Part shown: piece after piece, positions 1 through 8,742 of the stretch
Numbering within the stretch: position 1 is the first letter of the stretch
Layout of the letters: each line of letters opens with the position of its first letter
Assembly (NCBI GenBank): GCA_047947135.1
Contig: CP170457.1
Span: 1,116,001 to 1,180,000, forward strand
DNA length: 64,000 nucleotides
Origin: Planctobacterium sp047947135
GTDB lineage: Bacteria > Pseudomonadota > Gammaproteobacteria > Enterobacterales > Alteromonadaceae
Direction: 5' to 3'
Notes under the pieces: generated by a model
What the model was told of the DNA's origin: nothing
Database searches by the model: none
The model's input: only the letters and a program-made list of their open reading frames with translations
Translations under genes and position numbers: made by a program

Positions 1-1053
1 GGGCTGATTCAGTCGTTGCTGGCTCAACATAAGCTTGATGAAGTCGAGCCGTTGGTGGAAAAACTCAAAGAAAGAGAAGATACAAAGTTCCTGATGTACG
101 ACACGATGGCCCGCTATTATATTGAGCAGGAAGAGTATCAGCTGGCCTACGAAGAAATTAAAACAGCTACACAACTGGCACCACGCAATATCGATCGCAA
201 TAAAAAATCCAGCGATTTAGCGCGATTGAACCATGATCGTATGGGCCAGTTTATGGCCGCTCAGAACGTGGCAAAATATGCCCGTAATTCGGTGCATGAT
301 TCCCCTGAACTTCGTCTAAATGTGATTCGTTCCGGGGTCGATTTAGCCACCACGCTGGGGGATAATGAAGCCCGTGTTATTTTGCGCAAAGCAGAGCGCA
401 TTTATAAAGAGTTAGAAGAGGAGTTTGGCGCCAAAATACAAGACCAGCTCAATATCTGTAAAGTGCGCATGATGACGCTGGCTCAGGATAAAGATGGCGC
501 CGAAAAGCTCCTGAAAGAAAAGGTCAGCAAAGAACCCGGGGCTTCAGTTGAGGATAACCTCGATAAAGTGAAAGCCTTCCATGAACTGGGACACCGTGAA
601 GACAGTTTACGCATCTTGGAAAAAGTCAAAGAGCAAATTGGTGGTGACACCTGGTCAAGTAAAGTGGTAAACGAATACATTGAGCAGGAACAGATTGAGC
701 GCAAAGAAATTCATTTTACTGCCAAAGAACTGGGTGAAATGGCCAAAACCCACTTTAAAGAAAAACGCTTGAAACCTGCGTATACCAACCTCACTCAGGC
801 TTTTAAGTTATCGCCGAATAACCCGCAATTGTCCATGAGTTTGCTAAGGGTCATGACCGCGTTAGTGGAAAAAGAAAAAGAAGCCTTAGATGATTTCCAG
901 AAAGACTTAGCGTCAGAATGTATTGCTATTCTGGCTGCGAGTAATCTGGATGATGAAAATGCCAAAAAGCTGGACAGTTACGCCAAAATTCTGGGCGTTG
1001 ATATGTCAAATATGGAAAAAAACACCAGCGAAGCAGAATCTCAAGACGGTTAG
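1..1053 (+). CDS. TPR-repeat protein, 5'-truncated by window edge
   Basis: The frame is open from base 1, so the true start lies to the left; about 350 residues are visible. The protein is hydrophilic and almost entirely helical. It has helix pairs typical of tetratricopeptide repeats (for example an A-Y-E-E-I-K..A-T-Q-L-A-P-R-N unit near residue 50 and an L-T-Q-A-F-K-L-S-P-N-N-P unit near residue 265). There is no signal peptide or membrane segment in the visible part. Proteins of this type in marine gammaproteobacteria are often the C-terminal half of response-regulator/TPR fusions, but the receiver domain would lie outside the window, so this is inference. The tail is acidic and low-complexity. 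No partner or pathway can be assigned. Confidence 0.8.
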   Translation, partial: GLIQSLLAQHKLDEVEPLVEKLKEREDTKFLMYDTMARYYIEQEEYQLAYEEIKTATQLAPRNIDRNKKSSDLARLNHDRMGQFMAAQNVAKYARNSVHDSPELRLNVIRSGVDLATTLGDNEARVILRKAERIYKELEEEFGAKIQDQLNICKVRMMTLAQDKDGAEKLLKEKVSKEPGASVEDNLDKVKAFHELGHREDSLRILEKVKEQIGGDTWSSKVVNEYIEQEQIERKEIHFTAKELGEMAKTHFKEKRLKPAYTNLTQAFKLSPNNPQLSMSLLRVMTALVEKEKEALDDFQKDLASECIAILAASNLDDENAKKLDSYAKILGVDMSNMEKNTSEAESQDG

Positions 1054-1077
1054 TGTTCGAAGCAGTTAGTATCCTGA

Positions 1078-1503
1078 TTATCCTGTAGTGGAAGAAATTG
1101 ATAATCGCTCCAAACATCCAAGCCAGGCTTGTTCGTGCAGTTGCCGATCTTCTTCGTCCCAAAAACCACTGTGCTTTATGCTTAAATCGCAGCCGTTATG
1201 TGTGCTTGGTACAAAAGTAATGGATACCTCCGTACAGTGATCTTCGTCCTGCCACTGCCAGGAAAATGCCAGCTTTTGCTCTTCCTCTACCTCCTGGTAA
1301 GTACCATGCAATACCTGCTCACTGCCGTCAGGGGCGCTAAAACGAAAACGGTATTTGCCTTGTTCACGTAAATCTCGCATCACTTGATTCAAACGCATAC
1401 CTGCTGGTTGAAACCAGGACATCATCTGCTCAGGCTCGGTCCATTTTTGCCATAGCTTGTCTATGGGCATAAGAAAGGTGCCTTGCAGTTCGATTTCATG
1501 CAT
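1078..1503 (-). CDS. SRPBCC / AHSA1-like (START-fold) protein
   Basis: This is a 141-residue cytoplasmic protein with the AHSA1 family pattern. An N-terminal beta strand is followed by the P-I-D-K-L-W-Q-K-W-T-E-P-E-Q motif, then F-Q-P near residue 32, a G-K-Y-R-F-R-F strand and a C-terminal H-E-Q-A-W-L-G-C-L-E-R-L helix. Family members have a hydrophobic cavity and bind lipids or other small ligands; the ligand here is unknown. The ATG at 1503 gives a full-length domain. It is divergent from the GhrA-like gene, with about 157 bp between the starts, which must hold both promoters. Confidence 0.8.
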   Translation of the reverse strand: MHEIELQGTFLMPIDKLWQKWTEPEQMMSWFQPAGMRLNQVMRDLREQGKYRFRFSAPDGSEQVLHGTYQEVEEEQKLAFSWQWQDEDHCTEVSITFVPSTHNGCDLSIKHSGFWDEEDRQLHEQAWLGCLERLSISSTTG

Positions 1504-1660
1504 ACGTCGGTACTCCGGATTATCGTTATTAGGGTATCGGCTGTCATTGATATTAGTTTACGCTTTTGCTGTGAGTCTGCTGATCTTTGTTCCTACTCTG
1601 GAAATGGTGTATTTTGCAAGCACAATACTTATTGGAATAACTCCGCAAGGGAAACTGGTT

Positions 1661-2599
1661 GTGTATATTCCTTACATCCCGAATGTGATTGGTGAGCGCT
1701 CGGCACACTGGCTGCGTTTGTTTCAAAAGCTTATGCCAGAACATCAGGTAAGCTATCTGAGTGATTTACCTGAAACAGAACAAGCGAACTGTGAAGTGGC
1801 GATTGTCGCCAATCCGTCGTTGCAGCAGTTAACAGGCTTGCCAAATTTAAAGTGGCTGCACAGTACCTGGGCAGGTATTGAACAGGTGTTGCCCGTCGCC
1901 AGAGAGCGTGGTGTGCCTCTCGTGCGCATGCAGGACCCTAAACTGGCACAAGTCATGGCTGAAGCGGTTTTGACCTGGAGTTTGTTTTTATATCGTCGTA
2001 TTCCCTGTTACCAGCGTCAGCAACGACAGCGGCAATGGCAGCAATTGGCCTTACCCGATTATCAGAATTTTACGATTGCCATATTGGGGATGGGAAACAT
2101 GGGCATAGCCAGTTGCCTGTTGTTGCAACAGGTTGGTTTTCGGGTCGTAGGGTGGGGGCGGTCCGCGAAAGAACAGATGCCTTGTGCCTATTATTATGGA
2201 CGCGAGCAACTGGATGAAGTCCTGCAAACAGCGGATATTGTGGTGATACTGTTGCCGCTGACTCAGGATACACATCACTTGTTGGCAAGCGAACAAGTGG
2301 CCAAGATGAAAAACGGTGCAAGCATTATTAATTTTGGACGGGCAGCGATTGTACAATATCAGGCACTCAGTACAGCATTAACGGGCGGAAAGCTGTATCA
2401 CGCGGTGTTAGATGTTTTTCAGCAAGAGCCATTGAGCAGTGAAAGCGAGGAATGGCAGTTGCCACATGCGACCATTTTGCCTCATGTGGCCGCTCCGACA
2501 AATCCACATACTTCCGCACAGATTATTGCTGACAATATAGACGCGTACTGTAAACATGGTGTCATACCGGCAACGGTTGATTTGCAAAAGGGTTACTGA
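1661..2599 (+). CDS. ghrA: Glyoxylate/hydroxypyruvate reductase A-like D-2-hydroxyacid dehydrogenase
   Basis: Predicted to reduce glyoxylate and hydroxypyruvate with NAD(P)H in the cytoplasm. The frame opens further upstream (from 1457), but GTG at 1661 is preceded by an AAGGGA ribosome-binding site and gives 312 residues, the length of E. coli GhrA. Visible features are the Rossmann motif I-L-G-M-G-N-M-G around residues 140-147, the substrate-binding Arg in N-F-G-R-A-A-I-V, the V-F-Q-Q-E-P-L Glu region, and the catalytic His in L-P-H-V-A-A. The C-terminal K-G-Y resembles the R-G-Y end of the GhrA branch. The next gene starts 2 bp after its stop, so the two are co-transcribed. Substrate preference within the family is inferred. 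Confidence 0.88.
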   Translation: MYIPYIPNVIGERSAHWLRLFQKLMPEHQVSYLSDLPETEQANCEVAIVANPSLQQLTGLPNLKWLHSTWAGIEQVLPVARERGVPLVRMQDPKLAQVMAEAVLTWSLFLYRRIPCYQRQQRQRQWQQLALPDYQNFTIAILGMGNMGIASCLLLQQVGFRVVGWGRSAKEQMPCAYYYGREQLDEVLQTADIVVILLPLTQDTHHLLASEQVAKMKNGASIINFGRAAIVQYQALSTALTGGKLYHAVLDVFQQEPLSSESEEWQLPHATILPHVAAPTNPHTSAQIIADNIDAYCKHGVIPATVDLQKGY

Positions 2600-2601
2600 C
2601 A

Positions 2602-3327
2602 ATGAAGCCACCTAAAATATTACTCCTGCAAATCCGGGAAAAAGCACAGGTTCGGGCGGAGGAGTACGCAAGCTTTTGTGAGTTCTCCGGCTTAAAGCCA
2701 GCGCAACTGGATATTCTCAATGTCTTTGATACACCACAATTTGATAACACGGTGTTACAGGGGTATGACGGCTTGTTTGTTGGTGGTGCCAGCGAAGCCA
2801 GTGTTCTGGAGCCGCACAATTATCCTTTTTTGCCTTCTTGTGTCGCGTTATTGAAACATTGTATTGCCATCGGTTTTCCTACATTTGCGTCTTGCTTTGG
2901 CTTTCAATTAGCAGTGCAGGCATTAGACGGGGAAATCGTCCGTGATGACAAAGATTTTGAAATTGGGACCCTACCCATTTCATTGACCGTAGAAGCACAA
3001 GATGATGCGTTAATGGCAACATTGCCCAATCCCTTTTTTGCCGTCAGTGTGCATCGTGAACGAGCAACACAGTTTCCTGAAAACACCATAGCACTGGCGT
3101 ATACGGATGCCTGTCCTCATGCGTTTAAGGTAGTAAATAAACCGTTTTGGGCATTTCAATTTCATCCCGAAGTGGATAAACGCATATTGATGGAGCGGCT
3201 ATCGGTTTACAAAACTCAGTACACCGATGATGAGGCCCATTTTGATCAGATCATTGCATCCGCAGTGGAAACACCGGAGTCCAATCATTTGGTGCGGTTA
3301 TTTATTGAAGCAATTGATTGGTCGTAA
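2602..3327 (+). CDS. Class I glutamine amidotransferase (GMP synthase-like)
   Basis: A stand-alone class I glutamine amidotransferase domain of 241 residues. The nucleophile is the Cys of A-S-C-F-G-F-Q-L-A near residue 98, and the catalytic His is in F-H-P-E-V-D near residue 190. The oxyanion region F-V-G-G-A-S-E-A-S is also seen. There is no fused synthetase domain, so this belongs to the uncharacterised GMP-synthase-amidotransferase-like family (gamma-glutamyl hydrolase or GATase type) rather than guaA. It is translationally coupled to the GhrA-like gene (2 bp gap) and convergent with the MscS gene. The acceptor substrate is not known. Confidence 0.85.
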   Translation: MKPPKILLLQIREKAQVRAEEYASFCEFSGLKPAQLDILNVFDTPQFDNTVLQGYDGLFVGGASEASVLEPHNYPFLPSCVALLKHCIAIGFPTFASCFGFQLAVQALDGEIVRDDKDFEIGTLPISLTVEAQDDALMATLPNPFFAVSVHRERATQFPENTIALAYTDACPHAFKVVNKPFWAFQFHPEVDKRILMERLSVYKTQYTDDEAHFDQIIASAVETPESNHLVRLFIEAIDWS

Positions 3328-3372
3328 GATGGGGCGAATACTGCATATCCGCCCAGTTGTTTGCGTCAGTAT

Positions 3373-4188
3373 CTAAGCCTGTTTTTTATGTACATGCACA
3401 TCCATTTGAGGGTAAGGAATACCCACGCCGGCGTCGTCTAAGGCTATTTTGATTTTTTCCATGAGATCCCAATAGGTTGGCCAGTAGTCCTCGGCTTTCA
3501 CCCATGGTCGCACAATAAAATTGACGGATGAATCCGCCAATTCGTTGACCGCAATGACATAAGCCGGATCGGGCAAAATACGTTCGTCGGCAGTAATAAT
3601 GTCGGTCAGGGTCTGTTTTGCGATTTTTAAATCCGCGTCGTAACTCACGCCAATCACTAAATCTATGCGTCTGGTGTCCTGGCGAGAAAAGTTGGTAATG
3701 CAATCTGAGGTGATTTTTGAATTGGGAATAAATAATATTTTATTGTCAGGAGTACGCATAGTGGTACTGAATAATTCAATCTTCATCACAATACCCATTT
3801 TTCCGCCCGCTTCGACGAAATCACCCGCTTTAAACGGGCGCAGCACAACGATAAGCACGCCAGATGCAAAATTAGATAAAGACCCCTGTAATGCCAGACC
3901 AATGGCTAAACCAGCTGCACCTAAAACGGCGATAAATGAAGTGGTATCAATCCCTAATTGCGACATCGCGGCAGTTAACACAGCAATCATCAGGATGAGA
4001 TAGAAAATATTGCCAATAAAGCTGACTACGGCATTGTCGATGTCTTTTTTCTTCAGCACCTTCGACAACATGCCCACAAAAAACTTCGCAACACTGCGCC
4101 CAATCACAAATATGACCAGGGATAAGGCAATTTTGGTCCCCCAGTCGAGCAAAAATGTGCTATCAATCTCGGTGAGCATTTCGGTCAT
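3373..4188 (-). CDS. mscS: Small-conductance mechanosensitive channel MscS
   Basis: Inner-membrane homoheptameric channel that opens under membrane tension to release solutes during hypo-osmotic shock. With the ATG at 4188, which has an AAAGGA ribosome-binding site at good spacing, the protein is 271 residues; upstream in-frame codons would add an unlikely 22-residue basic stretch. Three N-terminal membrane segments are present. The pore-lining TM3 carries the A-V-L-G-A-A-G-L-A-I-G-L-A-L-Q-G-S Gly/Ala ladder. The beta-domain follows (R-P-F-K-A-G-D-F-V), and the conserved P-Y-P-Q-M-D-V close to the C terminus matches E. coli MscS. It is monocistronic. Confidence 0.95.
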   Translation of the reverse strand: MTEMLTEIDSTFLLDWGTKIALSLVIFVIGRSVAKFFVGMLSKVLKKKDIDNAVVSFIGNIFYLILMIAVLTAAMSQLGIDTTSFIAVLGAAGLAIGLALQGSLSNFASGVLIVVLRPFKAGDFVEAGGKMGIVMKIELFSTTMRTPDNKILFIPNSKITSDCITNFSRQDTRRIDLVIGVSYDADLKIAKQTLTDIITADERILPDPAYVIAVNELADSSVNFIVRPWVKAEDYWPTYWDLMEKIKIALDDAGVGIPYPQMDVHVHKKQA

Positions 4189-4284
4189 ATAGTTGTCCTT
4201 TAAGTTGGCTAAGTGGTAGATACGATATCGTACTTTGCTACTTTTCGCAGCCACAGTCGGATCATGTCGGTTCGGATTAAGGCA

Positions 4285-4330
4285 ATAAAAAAGGCCGCTG
4301 CAGGCATTATTTACACCAATAGCGGCCTTC
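4285..4330 (-). terminator. Rho-independent terminator of putA
   Basis: Arms AAGGCCGCT (4291-4299) and AGCGGCCTT (4321-4329) form a perfect 9-bp stem. On the minus strand this is followed by six T residues (complement of 4287-4292). It lies about 20 bp after the putA stop codon and ends transcription before mscS. Confidence 0.9.
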
Positions 4331-4350
4331 TAGAGCCTTAATGTGTGCTG

Positions 4351-7300
4351 TTATAAGGATTCATCGTCTTCAGCCAGCGTCATCAGCGAAGTATTACCAC
4401 CTGATGCCGTGGTATCAATACTGATGGTCTTCTCAGTCACCAGACGTTGAATCAGCGTATCGTGATACTCAGCACTTATCACTGGCAGGATAGGCCCCTG
4501 ACGATCAGCCAATTGTTTACTGAAGTAACTGAGACGCGCACTGTTAGAGTCTACTACGGTGCCGGTAATGCCGGGATGGCGCAGTAGTGCATTCAGATTA
4601 TTATGTTTAACAACCTGTAGTACACCTTCAATGACGCCACACTTTAAAAGTTTGTCTTCTATCGCCTTGGCTTCTTCATAAAATACATCAGAAACGGCGG
4701 CAATAACGGTGTTCCCTACAGCAGCAGAGGAGACAATCGCCATCAGCCAAAAACTAAAGGTCGTGTCTTTGTCCGCATAACAGACTACACAACCACGCGG
4801 GTCCAAATACAACATGTTGGACTCGCCCGTAGGTCCAGGCAGAATCTTCGGTTTCTTCAGACGTTTTTCTATGCGGTTAAGCTGCGCTCTGGAGTCAGAT
4901 AAGGACTCTGCCAAATCGTCAGCCAACTCATCAACAATGTCGACGGTGGCTATTTTGGCCAATAATTGTCGCATCATGGATATACGGTCGTTGAGTGGGG
5001 TCGTTTGCCAATGGCGGTTAGCCAACAACGCTTTGTCCATGACACTTTCCACATATTCCTGCGCGGTATCCATGGCAACCATGTCGATATTGGATTTTAT
5101 CTGGTAGTCGATCTCATCTTCAGATGGCGTCAATTTCTCCCGCACTAAGCGGGATAAGTAGTTTGGTCCGCCAGCTTTAGGACCTGTACCGGACAGTCCG
5201 CGGCCACCAAATGGTTGTACACCGACAATGGCACCAATCATATTACGGTTGACGTAGATATTCCCGGCATTGATGCGTCTGGCGATGTCTTCAGCACGAT
5301 CTTCAATGCGTGTATGAATGCCCATCGTCAAACCAAAACCGGTATTGTTTATTTGGTCGATGACATCATCCAAATGCTTTTCTTTAAAGCGAATAACATG
5401 CACAATCGGGCCGAACACTTCTTTTTCCAGTACCGATAAGCTGTCAATTTCATACAGCCGTGGCGCGAACAAATAGTGGTTTTGATGCCCCTGATCTTCG
5501 ATTTTACATTCGAACAACAGCTTGCCTTTGTCCTGCAAATATTCAACATGTGTATTTAAGGTATTCAGGGCTTTTTGGTCGATAACCGGGCCAACATCCG
5601 TGGATAAGAACTGTGGATCATTGACACTCAGCTCTTGCATGGCACCAGTGATCATTTCAAGTACAGTGTCAGCAATATCCTCTTGCAGGAATAATACCCG
5701 CAATGCGGAGCAGCGCTGACCGGCACTTTGAAAACCAGACTTGATGACATCGTCACAAACCTGTTCGGGCAGAGCCGTGGAGTCGACAATCATGCAGTTC
5801 TGGCCACCCGTTTCGGCAATAAGTGGCACTTGTTGTCCACCGCGTTGCGCCAGCGTGCGCGATATCAGAGTACCGGTCGCAGTTGAGCCGGTAAACATCA
5901 CTGCCTGAATGCGCTCGTCGCTGACCACATGTTCACCAACGTCTTTACCTTCGGCAAAAATGAGCTGCACGATATTATCTGGCAGTCCCACTATCTTCAT
6001 CAACTCAACCGCGCGTTTGGCGATAAGCGAGGTTTGCTCCGCTGGTTTTGCGATGACGGTATTACCGGTCACCATGGCGGCAGCAACCTGGCCTAAAAAG
6101 ATTGCCAACGGAAAGTTCCAGGGGCTGATGCACAAAACCACCCCCCGGGGTTCCATGCGTTCATCCTTCGCCAGCTCTTCAGCGCGTGCCGCGTAGTAGC
6201 GGCAGAAATCCACCGCTTCGCGCACTTCATCAATACTGTCTTGTGTCAGTTTGCCTGCCTCTTTGATGCACAATGCAATGAGCTCATCACGATGGCGTTC
6301 CAGGATATCCGCGGTGCGACGCAGCAGGTTGGCACGATCATGTACGGGTGTCTCCGACCATTCCTGATAGGCCTCATCTGCATTGGCGATCATTTGTTTC
6401 ATTTCATCGCCACTGTGGTATTTCAGCATTCCCACCATTTCCTGGTGATTCACCGGATTAAGTACGGCGACATGATCTTTTTGCAGTTTATCAACGGTGC
6501 TGATGTTGCCAGTTACCCATTCGTCGAGATTCTGTTTTAACGGCAGCAAATGATTGGCATCGGTTAAGTCCATGCCTTTGGAGTTGGGGCGTTCATCACC
6601 ATAAAGATCAATAGGCAAACGGATATTGATATTGCGTTTATTACGCAGGTCTTGCAGCATTTCTACCGGATCGGGCAATAACTCTTCTACCGGCTTACTG
6701 TCATCTACAATGGCATTTACAAATGAGGAATTCGCGCCATTTTCCAATAATCGACGCACCAAATAGGCGAGCAGATCTTCATGTTCGCCTACAGGAGCAT
6801 ATACACGACACTGAACTTTGTCGTTTGTCACCACTTGGTCATACAGAGATTCCCCCATACCGTGTAGACGCTGGAATTCATAACCCTGATTATCACCTTT
6901 GGCCAGTTCTAAAATGGTGGCGACAGTATAAGCGTTGTGGGTTGCGAATTGCGGAAACAGCACGTCTTTTGCTGCCAGTAGCTTAATGGCACAGGCTTTA
7001 TAGCAAACGTCTGTGGTCGCTTTTCGGGTGAACACCGGAAAGTCGTCCAGGCCATCAACCTGGGTTGATTTGATTTCAGTGTCCCAATAGGCACCTTTAA
7101 CCAATCGCACCATGATTTTTCGGCCAACCCGGCGAGCCAGCGCTTCTAGCCATTCGATCAAAAATATCGCACGTTTTTGATAAGCCTGAACAGCCAGTCC
7201 GAATCCTTGCCAGTCTCCCAAATCGTTATCGGAAAAAACGGTTTCAATGATGTCCATGGAAATATCGAGGCGATCTGCTTCTTCGGCATCCACGGTGAAA

Positions 7301-8160
7301 CCGATGTCATATTCTTTGGCGGCCATGGCCAGTGACTTTAAACGTGGCACTATTTCTGCCATGACCCGTTCTTTGTGGGTAAATTCATAACGAGGGTGAA
7401 TGGCCGATAATTTTACTGAAATGCCTGGGCTCTTGATTGGGCCGCGACCGTTGGCGGCTTTGCCAAGGGCATGGATCGCATTCATGTAGGATTCGAAATA
7501 GCGATCGGCATCGGCCATGGTGCGAGCGGCCTCACCCAACATATCGTAGGAATAAACGTAGCCTTTGGTTTCTGTATCTTTCGCTCTCTCTATGGCGTCT
7601 TCAATCGTCGTGCCCATCACGAACTGCTTGCCCATAATTTTCATGGCGTAGTGCACAGAAGAGCGAATAACAGGTTCACCAAGACGACCGATAGTGCGTT
7701 TTAACACACCAAACTGATCCATTTGTTTGGTATCGGAATAATTGACCATTTTACCGGTGATCAACAATCCCCAGCTGGAAGCGTTAACGAATAATGAATC
7801 ACTGTGACCTAAATGTTGACTCCATTCACCCTTGGAAAGCTTGTCGCGAATCAGATACTCCTGTGTCTTTTTGTCAGGAACTCGCAATAGCGCTTCTGCC
7901 AGGCACATCAGCACAACACCTTCCTCAGACGATAATGAATACTCATTCAATAAGGCATCAACGCCTCCTTTACCTTCTTCCTGCTTGCGAATATTGAGCA
8001 CCATTTGACGGGCACGTTCCCAGGCACGAGAGCGGGCAGAAACGCCGACCTCAGCAAGTGGCAAAATATGCTCGATGACTTCTTCTTCATCGACACGGTA
8101 AAAATCTCGAATTTTCTGACGGATTGGACACGTTGTGGTGAGATCGTCTTTGACTAACAT
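4351..8160 (-). CDS. putA: Bifunctional proline dehydrogenase / delta-1-pyrroline-5-carboxylate dehydrogenase PutA
   Basis: Oxidises proline to glutamate in two steps: a FAD-dependent PRODH domain (about residues 150-460, with D-A-E-E-A-D-R-L and R-L-V-K-G-A-Y-W-D) and an NAD-dependent P5C dehydrogenase domain (about 540-1030). In the second domain the general base is the Glu of I-A-E-T-G-G-Q-N (about 782) and the nucleophile is the Cys of G-Q-R-C-S-A-L (about 816). A C-terminal ALDH-like domain (about 1060-1269) ends with the conserved E-K-T..D-T-T-A-S-G-G-N motif. The N terminus lacks the ribbon-helix-helix DNA-binding domain of E. coli PutA, so this is a type-B-like enzyme (1269 residues) that cannot repress its own gene. 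The ATG has an AGGGGG ribosome-binding site 4 bp upstream. It is monocistronic, and no putP transporter is adjacent. Confidence 0.97.
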   Translation of the reverse strand: MLVKDDLTTTCPIRQKIRDFYRVDEEEVIEHILPLAEVGVSARSRAWERARQMVLNIRKQEEGKGGVDALLNEYSLSSEEGVVLMCLAEALLRVPDKKTQEYLIRDKLSKGEWSQHLGHSDSLFVNASSWGLLITGKMVNYSDTKQMDQFGVLKRTIGRLGEPVIRSSVHYAMKIMGKQFVMGTTIEDAIERAKDTETKGYVYSYDMLGEAARTMADADRYFESYMNAIHALGKAANGRGPIKSPGISVKLSAIHPRYEFTHKERVMAEIVPRLKSLAMAAKEYDIGFTVDAEEADRLDISMDIIETVFSDNDLGDWQGFGLAVQAYQKRAIFLIEWLEALARRVGRKIMVRLVKGAYWDTEIKSTQVDGLDDFPVFTRKATTDVCYKACAIKLLAAKDVLFPQFATHNAYTVATILELAKGDNQGYEFQRLHGMGESLYDQVVTNDKVQCRVYAPVGEHEDLLAYLVRRLLENGANSSFVNAIVDDSKPVEELLPDPVEMLQDLRNKRNINIRLPIDLYGDERPNSKGMDLTDANHLLPLKQNLDEWVTGNISTVDKLQKDHVAVLNPVNHQEMVGMLKYHSGDEMKQMIANADEAYQEWSETPVHDRANLLRRTADILERHRDELIALCIKEAGKLTQDSIDEVREAVDFCRYYAARAEELAKDERMEPRGVVLCISPWNFPLAIFLGQVAAAMVTGNTVIAKPAEQTSLIAKRAVELMKIVGLPDNIVQLIFAEGKDVGEHVVSDERIQAVMFTGSTATGTLISRTLAQRGGQQVPLIAETGGQNCMIVDSTALPEQVCDDVIKSGFQSAGQRCSALRVLFLQEDIADTVLEMITGAMQELSVNDPQFLSTDVGPVIDQKALNTLNTHVEYLQDKGKLLFECKIEDQGHQNHYLFAPRLYEIDSLSVLEKEVFGPIVHVIRFKEKHLDDVIDQINNTGFGLTMGIHTRIEDRAEDIARRINAGNIYVNRNMIGAIVGVQPFGGRGLSGTGPKAGGPNYLSRLVREKLTPSEDEIDYQIKSNIDMVAMDTAQEYVESVMDKALLANRHWQTTPLNDRISMMRQLLAKIATVDIVDELADDLAESLSDSRAQLNRIEKRLKKPKILPGPTGESNMLYLDPRGCVVCYADKDTTFSFWLMAIVSSAAVGNTVIAAVSDVFYEEAKAIEDKLLKCGVIEGVLQVVKHNNLNALLRHPGITGTVVDSNSARLSYFSKQLADRQGPILPVISAEYHDTLIQRLVTEKTISIDTTASGGNTSLMTLAEDDESL

Positions 8161-8742
8161 TTAACCCCCTGTAATTCGCAGCTTTATCGCTACAGAAACC
8201 AGAATCAATCACTGAGTTTGCAGTGTTGCTAACAGACCAAAAATGCATCACTCTGCCTGATTTTATCGGCACAGTTCCAAGGCCCGCGAGCATATATCTA
8301 ATAAAGCAATTTCCAAAATAAATTCTCAGACAATTTGCTGTTTTTGGCGTAAAACATTTGCTACAAATTTTTGCTACGAGAGCAGTGGACATTTAGTTTA
8401 GTTCAGTTTTGCTACACTAACATCCTGAGATAATCAGTTGAGTTGCCAGGGCGGCTCTGTATGTGGTAGCAGACTCACCTGATGCTTGAACTGCGGCGCA
8501 TTCGAAATATTGCGTATTTTCATGCGGTTACCTTATATTTAGAGCGGTCAATTGATTAATTCAGGATCATGCCTGTGCTAAATTTGCAGTTTATTCCCGA
8601 TAAATAGCAGTTAGTCATCCCAGATGACTTAAACCGTGTTAAATTAACTTTTGCACTGTGAATGTTGTTTTAAGTCAAGGCGTTAACTCGCTTTGTCGCT
8701 CATAACTAAAAAACGGTTGAAAACCCAAAGTACTTACAAGGC
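8161..8742. other. Long divergent intergenic region between putA and crbS-like gene
   Basis: 582 bp with no convincing gene. It must hold the putA promoter (leftward) and the sensor-kinase promoter (rightward). It is AT-rich and has an exact 17-bp palindrome at 8613-8629 (listed separately). No clear sigma-70 -35/-10 pair could be picked out with confidence. Confidence 0.6.
8613..8629. promoter_or_regulatory. Perfect dyad, possible operator upstream of crbS-like gene
   Basis: AGTCATC-CCA-GATGACT: 7-bp arms with a 3-bp spacer, about 114 bp upstream of the kinase start. The size and symmetry suit a dimeric regulator. The binding protein is unknown and the assignment is inference. Confidence 0.3.

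Noticed and set aside
1457..1660. Upstream extension of the GhrA-like gene
   Set aside because: Extends the protein by 68 residues with no family match, overlaps the divergent AHSA1 gene, and the GTG at 1661 has a good ribosome-binding site and gives the family's standard length.
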